A stretch of 43,984 bases of DNA from an uncultured Clostridia bacterium (GCA_947649285.1 CANSRB010000008.1:1-43984), one strand, 5' to 3'. Shown: positions 24,978 to 33,899, counted from the first letter of the stretch. Numbers and translations are program-made. The notes: generated by a model from the letters alone, not told the origin.

Positions 24978-25613
24978 TTAGAATGTTTGGATATAGGAGA
25001 TCATCCGCTCCGCGATCCGCAGATACCCCTCCCTGGAGGGATGGATGCCATCCGGCAGGAATCTTGGGGCATTGTACGCATGAAAGCCGGTCAGGCGGCG
25101 CATATCCAGCACCGGGAAACAGTATTTCCCGGACAACTCCCAAATCACCCGTGCATAATCCGCCTGAGTATGCCCCGCTGCATTGGGATTTTCCCAAGCC
25201 TCCGCCCGTACAGTGCAGCCAAACGGCTCCTGAAGGCGATACATCGGCATCAGCCAGAGAAGCATTGCCTGGGGCACGCTTTCCTGAATCGTCCGGATCG
25301 CGAATTCGGCCGCTCCGGTAAAGGTGGCGAGATCCTCAGCGCCCTTTTCCCCCAGCGGAACGCCCCAATACCAATCGTTCGTTCCATGCCACAGCAGGAT
25401 CAGATCGGCATCGTGATGCCGGTTCTGCTCCTCCTGAAGGATGGATACTAAACTGTTTGGCGTCGAAGCACTCAAGCCGCTCGCCGAAACAGCGTGGTTA
25501 TAGACCTTCTCCAGCCCCAATCCCTGCCGGATCAGCTCCTGATAGCCGCCTTCACCATATTCTGTGGTTGAGATACTGTCCCCATAAATCACGGCTGTCC
25601 GAATATTACTCAT
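24978..25613 (-). CDS. SGNH/GDSL-family hydrolase
   Basis: A 211-residue esterase-type hydrolase with the nucleophile block YGDSIS (Ser at 13), the GTND oxyanion block in the middle and DGIHPS carrying the Asp-His pair near the C terminus. There is no signal peptide, so it should act in the cytoplasm. The start overlaps the 3' end of pheA by 8 nt, and aroB follows closely, so it is co-expressed with aromatic amino acid genes. Its substrate is unknown. An esterified pathway-related metabolite, or an unrelated housekeeping ester, are both possible. Confidence 0.9.
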   Translation of the reverse strand: MSNIRTAVIYGDSISTTEYGEGGYQELIRQGLGLEKVYNHAVSASGLSASTPNSLVSILQEEQNRHHDADLILLWHGTNDWYWGVPLGEKGAEDLATFTGAAEFAIRTIQESVPQAMLLWLMPMYRLQEPFGCTVRAEAWENPNAAGHTQADYARVIWELSGKYCFPVLDMRRLTGFHAYNAPRFLPDGIHPSREGYLRIAERMISYIQTF

Positions 25614-26700
25614 CCTGACCCCCCCTTAAACCAGCCCGGTACGACCCCAGCAGCCGGCAGCTCGAGCAAACCTCATTCAATTCTGCCAATAATTTCCCGG
25701 CATCTGCCGAACGGCAGTCCCCCACCAGTTCCGCATAAAAATAATACTGCCAGGGAACATTCCGGATAGATTTCGAACGGATACTCTCCATATTAAAGCC
25801 ATGACGGGCAATCACCTGCATCGCCCCGGCCAGCGCCCCCGCGTCATGCCGAACCGTAAACAGGATGCTGAAACGATCCCCGGGGTCTTCTCCAAATGCA
25901 GGTTCCACCACAATAAAGCGAGTTGTATTCTCTGCGCTGGTATTGATATTTTCCGCCAGGATTTCCAACCCATACAGCTCCGCCGTTTCCCGCGAGGCGA
26001 TTGCCGCCTTGCTGCGGTCGCCCGTTTCCGCTACATACCGGGCGGCCAATGCTGTATTCGGATAAGCCATCCGTTCAAAGCCATGCTCGTCCAGATACCG
26101 GCTGCATTGGGAGAGCGCCTGCTGATGCGAATAAACCGCCCGGATCTCCTCCAGGCAGACAGCAGGGAGCGCCATGAGGTGATGGTTCACCGGCAAATCA
26201 AAAACCCGTGTGATCTTCACTTCGGATTCATACAGCAAATCCAGGACTTCCCCCACTTCCCCGGTATAGGAATTTTCAAACGGAAGCACCCCTGCGGAAA
26301 CCTCCCCGGACATCACCGCCCGAACCAGTTCGCCGAAGGTGACAAAGGACTGGGCCTCCTGCTCCGGGAAAAGCTGCTTTAAGGCCAAATAAGAAAACGC
26401 GCCTTCGGTTCCCTGATAGCCGACCCGGTTCTGATTGGCCAGCCGCCGCTGATACCGCTTGGACAGCCCCATCAGATGCACCAGGTACTCCTGATAGTAT
26501 TCCCGATAAACCGGGTTTTGAATCCGGGCCAGTCCCTGCTCCAACACCTGCTGTTCCCGTCCGGTGTCCAGAACCGGCAGGCCGTTTTCCAGCTTATAGG
26601 AAATCACTTCTTCCACTGCCTGCATCCGCTGCTCAAATAATGCGGCCATTTCCGCATCAACCCGGTTGATGGCCTCCCGTGCATGAGCCAAATCCGCCAT
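25606..26700 (-). CDS. pheA: Chorismate mutase-prephenate dehydratase (P-protein)
   Basis: Bifunctional enzyme from chorismate to phenylpyruvate. Residues 1 to about 85 are an AroQ-type chorismate mutase helix bundle. About 90-270 is prephenate dehydratase (GYQGTEGAFS, PFENSYTGEV, ENTTRFIVV). About 275-355 is an ACT domain. The ACT phenylalanine-binding landmark, usually ESRP, reads ESIRSKS here, so feedback behaviour may differ. ATG 26700 is chosen over the upstream TTG 26706 because AAGGAGGGG is correctly spaced for it. It leads the first aromatic block behind a strong promoter with a leader of only about 25 nt, leaving no room for an attenuator or T-box. Confidence 0.96.
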   Translation of the reverse strand: MADLAHAREAINRVDAEMAALFEQRMQAVEEVISYKLENGLPVLDTGREQQVLEQGLARIQNPVYREYYQEYLVHLMGLSKRYQRRLANQNRVGYQGTEGAFSYLALKQLFPEQEAQSFVTFGELVRAVMSGEVSAGVLPFENSYTGEVGEVLDLLYESEVKITRVFDLPVNHHLMALPAVCLEEIRAVYSHQQALSQCSRYLDEHGFERMAYPNTALAARYVAETGDRSKAAIASRETAELYGLEILAENINTSAENTTRFIVVEPAFGEDPGDRFSILFTVRHDAGALAGAMQVIARHGFNMESIRSKSIRNVPWQYYFYAELVGDCRSADAGKLLAELNEVCSSCRLLGSYRAGLRGGQDE

Positions 26701-26732
26701 GGACAACCCCTCCTTCGCTGATAACGGGAATT

Positions 26733-26761
26733 ATTATAACACGTTAAATCGCGAAACACAA
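26733..26761 (-). promoter_or_regulatory. pheA operon promoter
   Basis: Minus strand TTGTGT, a 17-nt spacer ending TGT, then TATAAT (extended -10). Confidence 0.8.
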
Positions 26762-26776
26762 CCCTTTTTTTCGTTC

Positions 26777-26859
26777 GGGAGTGTCCTCCCGCGCATTTTA
26801 TAAAAGAATCAAGCCTTCAAAAGGAGCCGCCCCCCGAGCGGGTTGGACGTTCCTCCGGC
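26777..26859 (+). repeat. Repeat module shared with 14474-14555
   Basis: Begins GGGAGTGTCC and shares TTTTATAAAAG, CCCCCGAG and ACGTTCCTCCGGC with the left part of the element at 14474. It abuts repeat copy 5. Together they fill most of the 427-bp gap 26701-27127 between pheA and the metallopeptidase gene, in which I see no gene. Confidence 0.7.
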
Positions 26860-27026
26860 TCTGATTTGTGGGGCTCCGCGTCCCACACCCCGCCCCATTT
26901 CTTTGGACGCCCAAAGAAATGGGGGAAAGAAATGCGCCAAGGAAGTCCCCTTGGATCCCCGTTCAGCGTAGGCGACCGGATCAGTAGAAGCTTCTGCTTC
27001 TAGAGCATCACAGAGGGCAAGTCTGG
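26860..27026 (+). repeat. Structured dispersed repeat, copy 5 (long form)
   Basis: 167 nt, about 155 identical to the reverse complement of 12403-12569 without gaps. Hairpin 1 has perfect 14-bp arms (26893-26906, 26911-26924) with an ACGC loop. Hairpin 2 is CCAAGG/CCTTGG (26937-26954) and hairpin 3 is TAGAAGC/GCTTCTA (26985-27002). Confidence 0.9.
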
Positions 27027-27127
27027 TATTGGACTAATTTTTTCCGGGCAGTTTTACATGAACTCCCGGACGAAAGCAGATCGCTCCTTACGATACTTAG
27101 GTCGTCTGGGGTAAAAGCGTCCGGAAG

Positions 27128-27772
27128 CTAAAAATACGCCCGTCCAAACTCCCGAAGAGCCTGTTCCCGGAGCCGATAATCCGGAAGAACCGCTTCCACC
27201 TCCTTCCAAAAGGCAGCCGAATGGTTGTGCTGGCGGATATGGCAAAGCTCATGCACCACCACATAGTCCACCAGTTCCTCTGCCGCCCAAATCAGCTTAT
27301 AACTGAAGCTCAGGCTATTTTTTCCCGAGCAGGAGCCAAAACGGGTGGAAGCCGAGGTAATCCGAAGCCCGGATGGGAGAACCCCAACCCGAGGGGCATA
27401 GCGCTCAATCCGCCCAGCCAGCTCTTTCCGGGCCAGCTCCCGGAACAGCCGGGTAAGCTGAGGTTCTATCGGCTGGTCTTTCCGCACCCGGAAGCCTTCG
27501 GCTGAAAACCCAGCTTTTTCCCCCGCTAAGATCGGATATTCCTGTCCCAAAAAAGGCAGCCTCCCGTCAATTTCATAACGCAGGACTGGCCGGGCCGCCA
27601 TCCGCTGCCTGGCCTGCTCCTGATGCTGGAGGATCCATCCTCGCCGGCTTTCCACAAAACGGTCGATCTCCCGTTGAGAAATCCGCCTCGGGGCACGTAC
27701 CTCCAGTTTCCCCTCCCTAGTCACTACCAATGCGAGGGTTTTCCTGTTGCTGCGGATCAGTTGATAGTCCAT
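27128..27772 (-). CDS. YgjP-type zinc metallopeptidase
   Basis: A 214-residue protein of the DUF45/YgjP family, related to SprT-like and M48 minigluzincins. The zinc site HELCHIRQHNH near residue 178 supplies HExxH and a downstream His, and SASTRFGSCSGK precedes it as in the family. There is no signal peptide or membrane segment. The start at 27772 (MDYQLIRS) follows AGGAGGCAGG; the track's 29 extra residues run through the upstream terminator. It is transcribed after the glycogen operon terminator. The family's physiological role is poorly defined. Confidence 0.9.
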   Translation of the reverse strand: MDYQLIRSNRKTLALVVTREGKLEVRAPRRISQREIDRFVESRRGWILQHQEQARQRMAARPVLRYEIDGRLPFLGQEYPILAGEKAGFSAEGFRVRKDQPIEPQLTRLFRELARKELAGRIERYAPRVGVLPSGLRITSASTRFGSCSGKNSLSFSYKLIWAAEELVDYVVVHELCHIRQHNHSAAFWKEVEAVLPDYRLREQALREFGRAYF

Positions 27773-27809
27773 TCTTCCTGCCTCCTGTTTTGGAAAATCT
27801 TGGCCGCCG

Positions 27810-27847
27810 ATATAAAAAGCCCCGGCAGGAAAGACTCCCGCCGGGGC
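27810..27847 (-). terminator. Terminator of the glycogen operon
   Basis: Minus strand GCCCCGGC, a 13-nt loop and GCCGGGGC, followed by TTTTTATA, 27 bp after the amylase stop. Confidence 0.85.
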
Positions 27848-27874
27848 CTGACGCTCCATTCAATCGGAACGGCC

Positions 27875-29854
27875 TTATTTGAGCTTGAAAATCCGGAACG
27901 ACCGCGCCGGGACCTTCGCTTGGAAGCTCCCTTTCCGGGCAGAGGTTTTCTCCCGGGAGATCAAATCCACCGCCTTATGGAAAGAAGCAGCCTGCCATTG
28001 ATTCCACTCGTCTGCACTCAGCCCATATTCAAAGGACAACAGCGAAAGATCAAACACCCGGTCCTCCTCACTGCGGTTCACCAGGGTCAACACCGTATTA
28101 TTCGTAGCTGATGCGCCGAAAGCATCTTTCCCATCCAGAATAAACCGCAGAATCGCCAGGCAGTCCATATCCAGTGTCAAATAGCTGGTATGCCCAGACT
28201 GAAGAGCGGGAAGCTGTTTGCGCAGACTGCCGACCATTTTGAAAAATACACAGGTATCCGGATCCCGTTTTACAAAAGGCCCCCGGTTAAAGGGGTCTTT
28301 TAAGCCGTGCAGGCCGTATTCATCCCCGTAATACAGCGAAGGAACCCCCGGGATGACATATTGCAGTATACCGGCCAGCCGCTGAAGGACAGCCCCTTCA
28401 TGATCCTGCTTTTCTGTGATCCGAAGCTTCGCCTGCTCCTCGCGGGACATCCCGTCCCCGGTTTTCCCGGTCGCCAGCACCGTCCGCAAACGCGGCTCAT
28501 CATGGGAAGAAACCAGGTTCATTAGCGCATAGTGCATCGGCCGCGGGTAGTTCAGCTGCTGGGAAGTCAGGAAATTTACCAGCTCATACGCATTTTTCTC
28601 CCCCTGCAGAAAACCGGTCACTGCCGCCTTAAACGGATAATTCATCACGGAATCCAGCCCTTTTCCAAGCGCATACCGGCGGTTGGCGCCATAGCTCCGC
28701 TTGGTGGTCGCATCTTCCCAGACCTCTCCCAGCAAGACGTTTTCCTTGTCGTGCCGTTTCAAATGCAGGCGCATCAACTCAATCACTTCATCCGGCAGCT
28801 CGTCAGCTACATCCAGCCGGAAGCCCTTCGCCCCTAAATGCAGCCAGTTCCGGAACACGCTGTGTTTGCCCGTAATCACATACCGCTGCCAGCTCTCGTC
28901 CATTTCATTGACTTCGGGCAGGGTGTCGAACCCCCACCAGCTGCGGTAGTTATATTTTGTCCCGTAAAAGGTATACCACTTATAAAACGGGGATTTCGAC
29001 CCCTGGAAAGCCCCCAGGCCGTCATAATTCCCCAGCCGGTTGAAATAACGGCTGTCCGACCCGGTATGGGAATAGACCCCGTCCAGCATGACGCGGATCC
29101 CGTGCTTCGCCGCTTTTTTGCAAAGCTCAGCAAAATCGGCATTGCTGCCCAGGATCGGGTCCACCCGCATATAATCCGCCGTATCATACCGATGATTGGA
29201 CGCGGCTTCAACAATCGGGTTCAGGTAGAGCACATCCACCCCCAAAGACTTGAAATAGTCCAGGGATTGGATAATCCCCCGCAGATCCCCGCCGAAAAAA
29301 TCGCAGGGCGCGTAATACTGCTCGCCGGGAAGCGGCTCATAAAGCGGCTGCTCCCCCCATTTTTCATGGACCACCACCTTGCGGCCCATCTTTTCATGCC
29401 GGGCTTTCCCCTCTTCCAGATTGCGGATATCCCCCCGCTTAAACCGGTCGGGGAAGATTTGATACATCGTGCTTTTCTGGAACCAGGCCGGGACCTGGAA
29501 GGAGGCGTCGTAGACCGTCAGCTGGAAGCTGTTGCAGGGATTGTCATAAACCATACAGTCCCCTTGCGTAATCCCCCAGGCCGGCCCGCCGTACCACAGC
29601 CGTCCTCCAGCCTCCACCTGGAACCGGTACCAGGCCACAGTGGCTTCGGGATAAGAAAACCGGTATTCCCACCAGCCGTCTTCTGCTTGGGACATCGCAT
29701 AAACCGTGCTGGCATCCTGGATGAAAAACTCAATCCGTACCGACTGAAGGTTTTCCGCTTCGACCCGTACCCGCAGCAGGACGCTTTCCCCGGTTTTCAG
29801 AGCGCCCTGTGGATTGCGGTAAGGGAAAAGAGCGGAATTATGCGAAATAATCAT
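27875..29854 (-). CDS. Intracellular GH13 amylase (cyclomaltodextrinase/neopullulanase type)
   Basis: A 659-residue alpha-glucan hydrolase. An N-terminal CBM34-like beta domain (about 1-110) precedes the TIM barrel with LDGVYSHTG, GFRLDVADE (nucleophile Asp), LLGEVWED (acid Glu) and VSSHDEPR. The combination with an N domain and MYQIFPDRF is typical of GH13 subfamily 20, which degrades maltodextrins, cyclodextrins or limit dextrins. There is no signal peptide, so it acts inside the cell, probably trimming branches left by glycogen phosphorylase. The start at 29854 (MIISHNS) has GAAAGGA 7-8 nt upstream; the track's ATG at 29869 overlaps the glgP stop. It is the last gene of the operon. Confidence 0.93.
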   Translation of the reverse strand: MIISHNSALFPYRNPQGALKTGESVLLRVRVEAENLQSVRIEFFIQDASTVYAMSQAEDGWWEYRFSYPEATVAWYRFQVEAGGRLWYGGPAWGITQGDCMVYDNPCNSFQLTVYDASFQVPAWFQKSTMYQIFPDRFKRGDIRNLEEGKARHEKMGRKVVVHEKWGEQPLYEPLPGEQYYAPCDFFGGDLRGIIQSLDYFKSLGVDVLYLNPIVEAASNHRYDTADYMRVDPILGSNADFAELCKKAAKHGIRVMLDGVYSHTGSDSRYFNRLGNYDGLGAFQGSKSPFYKWYTFYGTKYNYRSWWGFDTLPEVNEMDESWQRYVITGKHSVFRNWLHLGAKGFRLDVADELPDEVIELMRLHLKRHDKENVLLGEVWEDATTKRSYGANRRYALGKGLDSVMNYPFKAAVTGFLQGEKNAYELVNFLTSQQLNYPRPMHYALMNLVSSHDEPRLRTVLATGKTGDGMSREEQAKLRITEKQDHEGAVLQRLAGILQYVIPGVPSLYYGDEYGLHGLKDPFNRGPFVKRDPDTCVFFKMVGSLRKQLPALQSGHTSYLTLDMDCLAILRFILDGKDAFGASATNNTVLTLVNRSEEDRVFDLSLLSFEYGLSADEWNQWQAASFHKAVDLISREKTSARKGSFQAKVPARSFRIFKLK

Positions 29855-29865
29855 ATCCGGTCCTT

Positions 29866-32367
29866 TCATTCTGCGAAATGGTGTAAATGCCAGATCCGCT
29901 CATTATATTCCCGGATAGTCCGGTCCGAACTGAAGAAGCCGGATTTCGCCGTATTGACCACCGCCATCTTCATCCAGCCCATCGGGTTGCGCTGATATTT
30001 ATGCCGCGCACGGTCGAAGGTGTGGATATACGCCGCAAAATCATGCAGGACAAAATACGGGTCGGCTGAATTATTGTAGTCCCCAAAGAGGAGGGACTGA
30101 TACAAATCGGAGAACTGGTGTACCGAAACTCCGGGCAGGGAGCCGTCGATCAGGCGGGTCAGCGCATTGCGGACATCGATATTCTTTTCATAAATCTCAC
30201 CGGGACGATAGTTCGAATAACGCTTCATCGCGAAGATTTCTTCCTCTCTCGCACCAAAGATAAAGATATTATCCGGGCCAACCTGCTCATAAATCTCCAC
30301 GTTTGCGCCGTCCATGGTCCCCATCGTCAGCGCGCCGTTCATCATCAGCTTCATATTCCCGGTTCCGGACGCTTCCATCCCGGCGGTAGAGATCTGCTCG
30401 CTGATATCCGCCGCCGGAATCAGCAGCTGTGCGGAAGAAACCCCATAGTTCTCGATAAAGACCACCTGAAGCAGGTCGCGGGTAACCGGGTCATTATTCA
30501 CCAGTTCGCCAATTGCATTGATGAGCCGGATGATATTCTTTGCCCGTGCATAACCCGGCGCTGCTTTCGCCGCAAACAAAAAGACAATCGGCTGGGTAAT
30601 AAAATTCGGGTTTTCCTGCAATTTATTGTAAAGGTAGAGGATGTGCAGGCATTTCAGCAGCTGGCGCTTATACTCGTGCAGCCGCTTGCACTGGACGTCG
30701 AACAGGGCGTCGGTATGCAGCTGAATCCCCTGTTTTTTCTCCAGGTAGGCAGCCAGGCGTTTTTTATTTTCCTGTTTTACCGCGGCATATTTTTTCAGGA
30801 AGGTTTCGTCCTCCGCAAAGGGCAGCAGCTTCTCGAACTCACGGTAATCCCCAATAAAACGGTTCCCGATGTACTCCGTCATCAGCTGGGTTAAACCAGG
30901 ATTCGCGACAGCCAGCCAGCGGCGATGAGTGATCCCGTTGGTGATCGCCATAAATTTCCCGGGATTGACGCGGTATTCATCCACAAATAATTCTTTCTTG
31001 AGGATATCGCCATGCAGCTGGGAAACTCCGTTGACATGGCCGACTACGGCCAAGCAGAGATTTGCCATCCGGATCTGGCCATACGCGACGATCGCCATCC
31101 GGCTGATCCGGTCCATGTCGTTTTTATAAAATTTATTGAGCCAGCGGCAGTATTTCTCATTCATGGCCTGGACAATGCTGTAAATCCGGGGAAGCAGCAG
31201 CTTGAACATCTGCTCGTCCCACCGTTCCAGCGCCTCCGACAGGATGGTATGGTTGGTATAATTGAACAGGCTTTGTACCAGGGCAAACGCGTCGTCCCAG
31301 TTAAACCCTTCTTCATCCAGCAGAATCCGCATCAGCTCCGGAATGGCCAGCGTGGGATGGGTATCGTTGATCTGAATGGTCACATAGTTGGGCAGTGTGC
31401 GAAGATTGCCATGCAGGCGCTTGTGTTTCCGCACAATGCTCTGGATGGTTGCCGAGGTGAGAAAATAAAACTGGCGCAGACGCAGCAATTTCCCTTGCTC
31501 GTGATTATCATTGGGGTAAAGCACCTTCGAAATAGCTTCTGCCATTTCCCGCTCCTGAATAGCCTGGAAATATTTCCCCTGGTCGAAGTCTTTGATGTCA
31601 AACCGTTTTTTCGCCTTCGCACTCCACAGCCGGAGGGTGGCCGGGCATTTGCTCTGATAACCAGTAATCGGCACATCGTAAGGAACCGCCAGGACCGTGG
31701 TGTAGTTCTTATGCACCGGCACCATCTTATCCTCCATCCAGACTTCCTCAATCTCGCCGTCGAAATGGACTTCGATTTCTTCATCCGGGCGTTCAATCTC
31801 CCAAACGAAGCCGTCTTCAATCCAGTTATCCTCCATTTCAACCTGCTCGCCGTCTACAATCCGCTGGCGGAACAAGCCGTATTCATACCGGATTCCGCAG
31901 CCTATTGCCGGAAGCTCCAGCGTAGCCAGCGAATCCAGGAAACAGGCCGCCAGCCGTCCCAAGCCGCCGTTCCCTAAGCCGGCGTCTTTTTCCTGGTCTG
32001 CCACCTCATTGAGATCCAGCCCCAGGAACTCAAAGGTTTTGCGGTACTTTTCCAGGATCCCCATATTGATCATGTTGTTGGTATAAGCACGGCCCATCAA
32101 AAATTCAGCCGAAAGGTAATAGACCTGTTTTTTCCCTTCTTTTTCAACCCTGCTGTTGGCATTCATCCAAAGATCCAGGATCTCGTCCCGGATGCAGAGC
32201 GCACTGGCTTTATACAGCTCCTCCATCGACGCGGTTTCCAGGGTTTTTCCGAAATGACGCTTTAGCTTGCCAAGGATTTCTTTAACTTCATTCGGCAGCT
32301 TACCAGCTGGTTTTTCGGCGAGCGCAGCCCGGTTGGGTTTCTTTGCGTTGTTCATTTCCTTCTCCAT
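29866..32367 (-). CDS. glgP: Glycogen/maltodextrin phosphorylase
   Basis: Releases glucose-1-phosphate from alpha-1,4-glucan ends. The 833 residues match GT35 phosphorylases. The pyridoxal-phosphate lysine lies in GTGNMKLMMNGALT, GNGGLGRLAACF is conserved near the N-terminal third, and GTMDGANVEI follows the PLP site. The start at 32367 (MEKEMNN) has TAGGAGG 5 nt upstream; the track extension covers the glgA-glgP hairpin and is not coding. The leading 40 residues are Lys/Ala-rich and variable. It follows glgA after 86 bp containing a terminator-like stem and precedes the amylase by 11 bp. Confidence 0.97.
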   Translation of the reverse strand: MEKEMNNAKKPNRAALAEKPAGKLPNEVKEILGKLKRHFGKTLETASMEELYKASALCIRDEILDLWMNANSRVEKEGKKQVYYLSAEFLMGRAYTNNMINMGILEKYRKTFEFLGLDLNEVADQEKDAGLGNGGLGRLAACFLDSLATLELPAIGCGIRYEYGLFRQRIVDGEQVEMEDNWIEDGFVWEIERPDEEIEVHFDGEIEEVWMEDKMVPVHKNYTTVLAVPYDVPITGYQSKCPATLRLWSAKAKKRFDIKDFDQGKYFQAIQEREMAEAISKVLYPNDNHEQGKLLRLRQFYFLTSATIQSIVRKHKRLHGNLRTLPNYVTIQINDTHPTLAIPELMRILLDEEGFNWDDAFALVQSLFNYTNHTILSEALERWDEQMFKLLLPRIYSIVQAMNEKYCRWLNKFYKNDMDRISRMAIVAYGQIRMANLCLAVVGHVNGVSQLHGDILKKELFVDEYRVNPGKFMAITNGITHRRWLAVANPGLTQLMTEYIGNRFIGDYREFEKLLPFAEDETFLKKYAAVKQENKKRLAAYLEKKQGIQLHTDALFDVQCKRLHEYKRQLLKCLHILYLYNKLQENPNFITQPIVFLFAAKAAPGYARAKNIIRLINAIGELVNNDPVTRDLLQVVFIENYGVSSAQLLIPAADISEQISTAGMEASGTGNMKLMMNGALTMGTMDGANVEIYEQVGPDNIFIFGAREEEIFAMKRYSNYRPGEIYEKNIDVRNALTRLIDGSLPGVSVHQFSDLYQSLLFGDYNNSADPYFVLHDFAAYIHTFDRARHKYQRNPMGWMKMAVVNTAKSGFFSSDRTIREYNERIWHLHHFAE

Positions 32368-32391
32368 AAAAGTCCTCCTATTCTGGCGAGG

Positions 32392-32436
32392 TAAAAACAG
32401 AAAGCAAAGCTGGGGATGAAAAAACCCCAGCTTTGC
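32392..32436 (-). terminator. Hairpin between glgA and glgP
   Basis: Perfect 12-bp arms (GCAAAGCTGGGG/CCCCAGCTTTGC) around a 9-nt loop, followed on the minus strand by TTTCTGTTTTT. It is probably a leaky terminator or mRNA-stability element separating synthesis from breakdown genes. Confidence 0.65.
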
Positions 32437-32453
32437 CGGCATTATTCCGAAAT

Positions 32454-33899
32454 TTACAGTAAACTACAGTACAGGTCGTAGTATTTTTTCGCGGAAAGCG
32501 TGAAGCTGTTGTCTTCCTTCATCGCCCGAGGCAGCAAAATGCTCCGAGCCTCTTCATCCTGAATCGTATTCAGCGCGAACCGTACTACTTCCAACATATC
32601 ATGTGCGTTATAGTTGGTAAACGTAAACCCGTTGCCCTCGCCGGTAAAACGATTATAGGGATGTACCGTATCTTTCAAGCCGCCTGTTTCGCGAACGATC
32701 GGCAATGTGCCGTAACGCAGGGAAATCATTTGGGAAATCCCGCAGGGTTCAAACTTCGACGGCATTAAGAACAGGTCGGACGCTGCATAAATTTGATGCG
32801 CCAGCGCGTTGTCGTATCCAATATAGGAACAGACCCAGCCTTTATAGGCTTGTTCCATTCCCCGGAAGAAACTCTCGTAGGAAGGATCGCCCGAACCCAA
32901 CAGGACAATCGCTACATTTTCCGCCATGATTTCATTAAACACACGCATAATCAGGTCGAACCCTTTCTGCGAGGTCAGGCGGGAAACCATCCCGATCACG
33001 GGTGTTGTTTCCGGGTCGAATTTCAGATCCATCTGCTCCGCCAGCGCCCGTTTATTTTCCAGCTTGCCGGAAAGATCCGCCGCGCTGAAGTGATGCTTGA
33101 TCAGCGGGTCTGTTTCCGGATTAAATTCTTCCGTATCAATCCCGTTGACAATGCCAACCAAATCCTTGCTGCGGGAATTGAGAATGCCCTCCATACCATA
33201 CGCATAGTAGGCCAGCTTGATTTCCTCCGCATAGCTCGGGCTGACGGTATTGATCTTGTCCGAAAATACCAGCGCCGCTTTCATGAAGTTAGCGCAGCCA
33301 TAGGCCTCCAGATAAGCGGAATTGTTATACTGTGAATCCACATTGAGCAGATCCCGCACAAAACCAAACGAGAATTTCCCCTGATACATCATATTGTGGA
33401 TGGTGAAAACCGTCTTGGCATTCTGCAGCTTGGTATGCTGGTACTGCGTTTTCAGCAGGAACGGCAGCATACCGGTCTGCCAGTCGTTGCAATGGATGAT
33501 ATCCGGGCAGAAATCCACCTTGAGGATCGCTTCCATCACGGCACGGGTAAAGAACGCGTACTGTTCGCCTTCGGCTTCCCCGCCTTTATAAATTGGGCCG
33601 CCGAAATAGTACTCATTGTCTATCAGGTAATAGGTAATGTCATTATAAACCAGTTTTTCCATGCCCACATACTGCGAGCGCCAGCCAAGCTGTACTGTAA
33701 AATCGGTTAAATGTTCGACTAAATCGCCATATTTTTCCTTAATGATTCTATGATAAGGGAGAATGACCCTGGTGTCAAGTCCCAAAGCGATTAAATGTTT
33801 CGGCAAAGTACCGATTACATCCGCTAAACCGCCGGTTTTGGCAAACGGCGCACATTCCGACCCGACGATCAAGACCTTTTTTTGTGCATTTTTGGCCAT
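32454..33899 (-). CDS. glgA: Glycogen synthase (ADP-glucose, GT5)
   Basis: Extends alpha-1,4-glucan chains from ADP-glucose. The 481 residues have the N-terminal KTGGLADV nucleotide-sugar loop at about 21-28, HCNDWQTG, and the C-terminal retaining-GT motif SKFEPCGISQM. Length and motif order are normal. Its ATG shares one base with the glgD stop (TAATG), so the two are coupled. Confidence 0.97.
   Translation of the reverse strand: MAKNAQKKVLIVGSECAPFAKTGGLADVIGTLPKHLIALGLDTRVILPYHRIIKEKYGDLVEHLTDFTVQLGWRSQYVGMEKLVYNDITYYLIDNEYYFGGPIYKGGEAEGEQYAFFTRAVMEAILKVDFCPDIIHCNDWQTGMLPFLLKTQYQHTKLQNAKTVFTIHNMMYQGKFSFGFVRDLLNVDSQYNNSAYLEAYGCANFMKAALVFSDKINTVSPSYAEEIKLAYYAYGMEGILNSRSKDLVGIVNGIDTEEFNPETDPLIKHHFSAADLSGKLENKRALAEQMDLKFDPETTPVIGMVSRLTSQKGFDLIMRVFNEIMAENVAIVLLGSGDPSYESFFRGMEQAYKGWVCSYIGYDNALAHQIYAASDLFLMPSKFEPCGISQMISLRYGTLPIVRETGGLKDTVHPYNRFTGEGNGFTFTNYNAHDMLEVVRFALNTIQDEEARSILLPRAMKEDNSFTLSAKKYYDLYCSLL

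Noticed and set aside
26701-26760. T-box or attenuator controlling pheA
   Set aside because: The leader from the promoter to the start codon is only about 25 nt, and no T-box signature is present here or before aroF.
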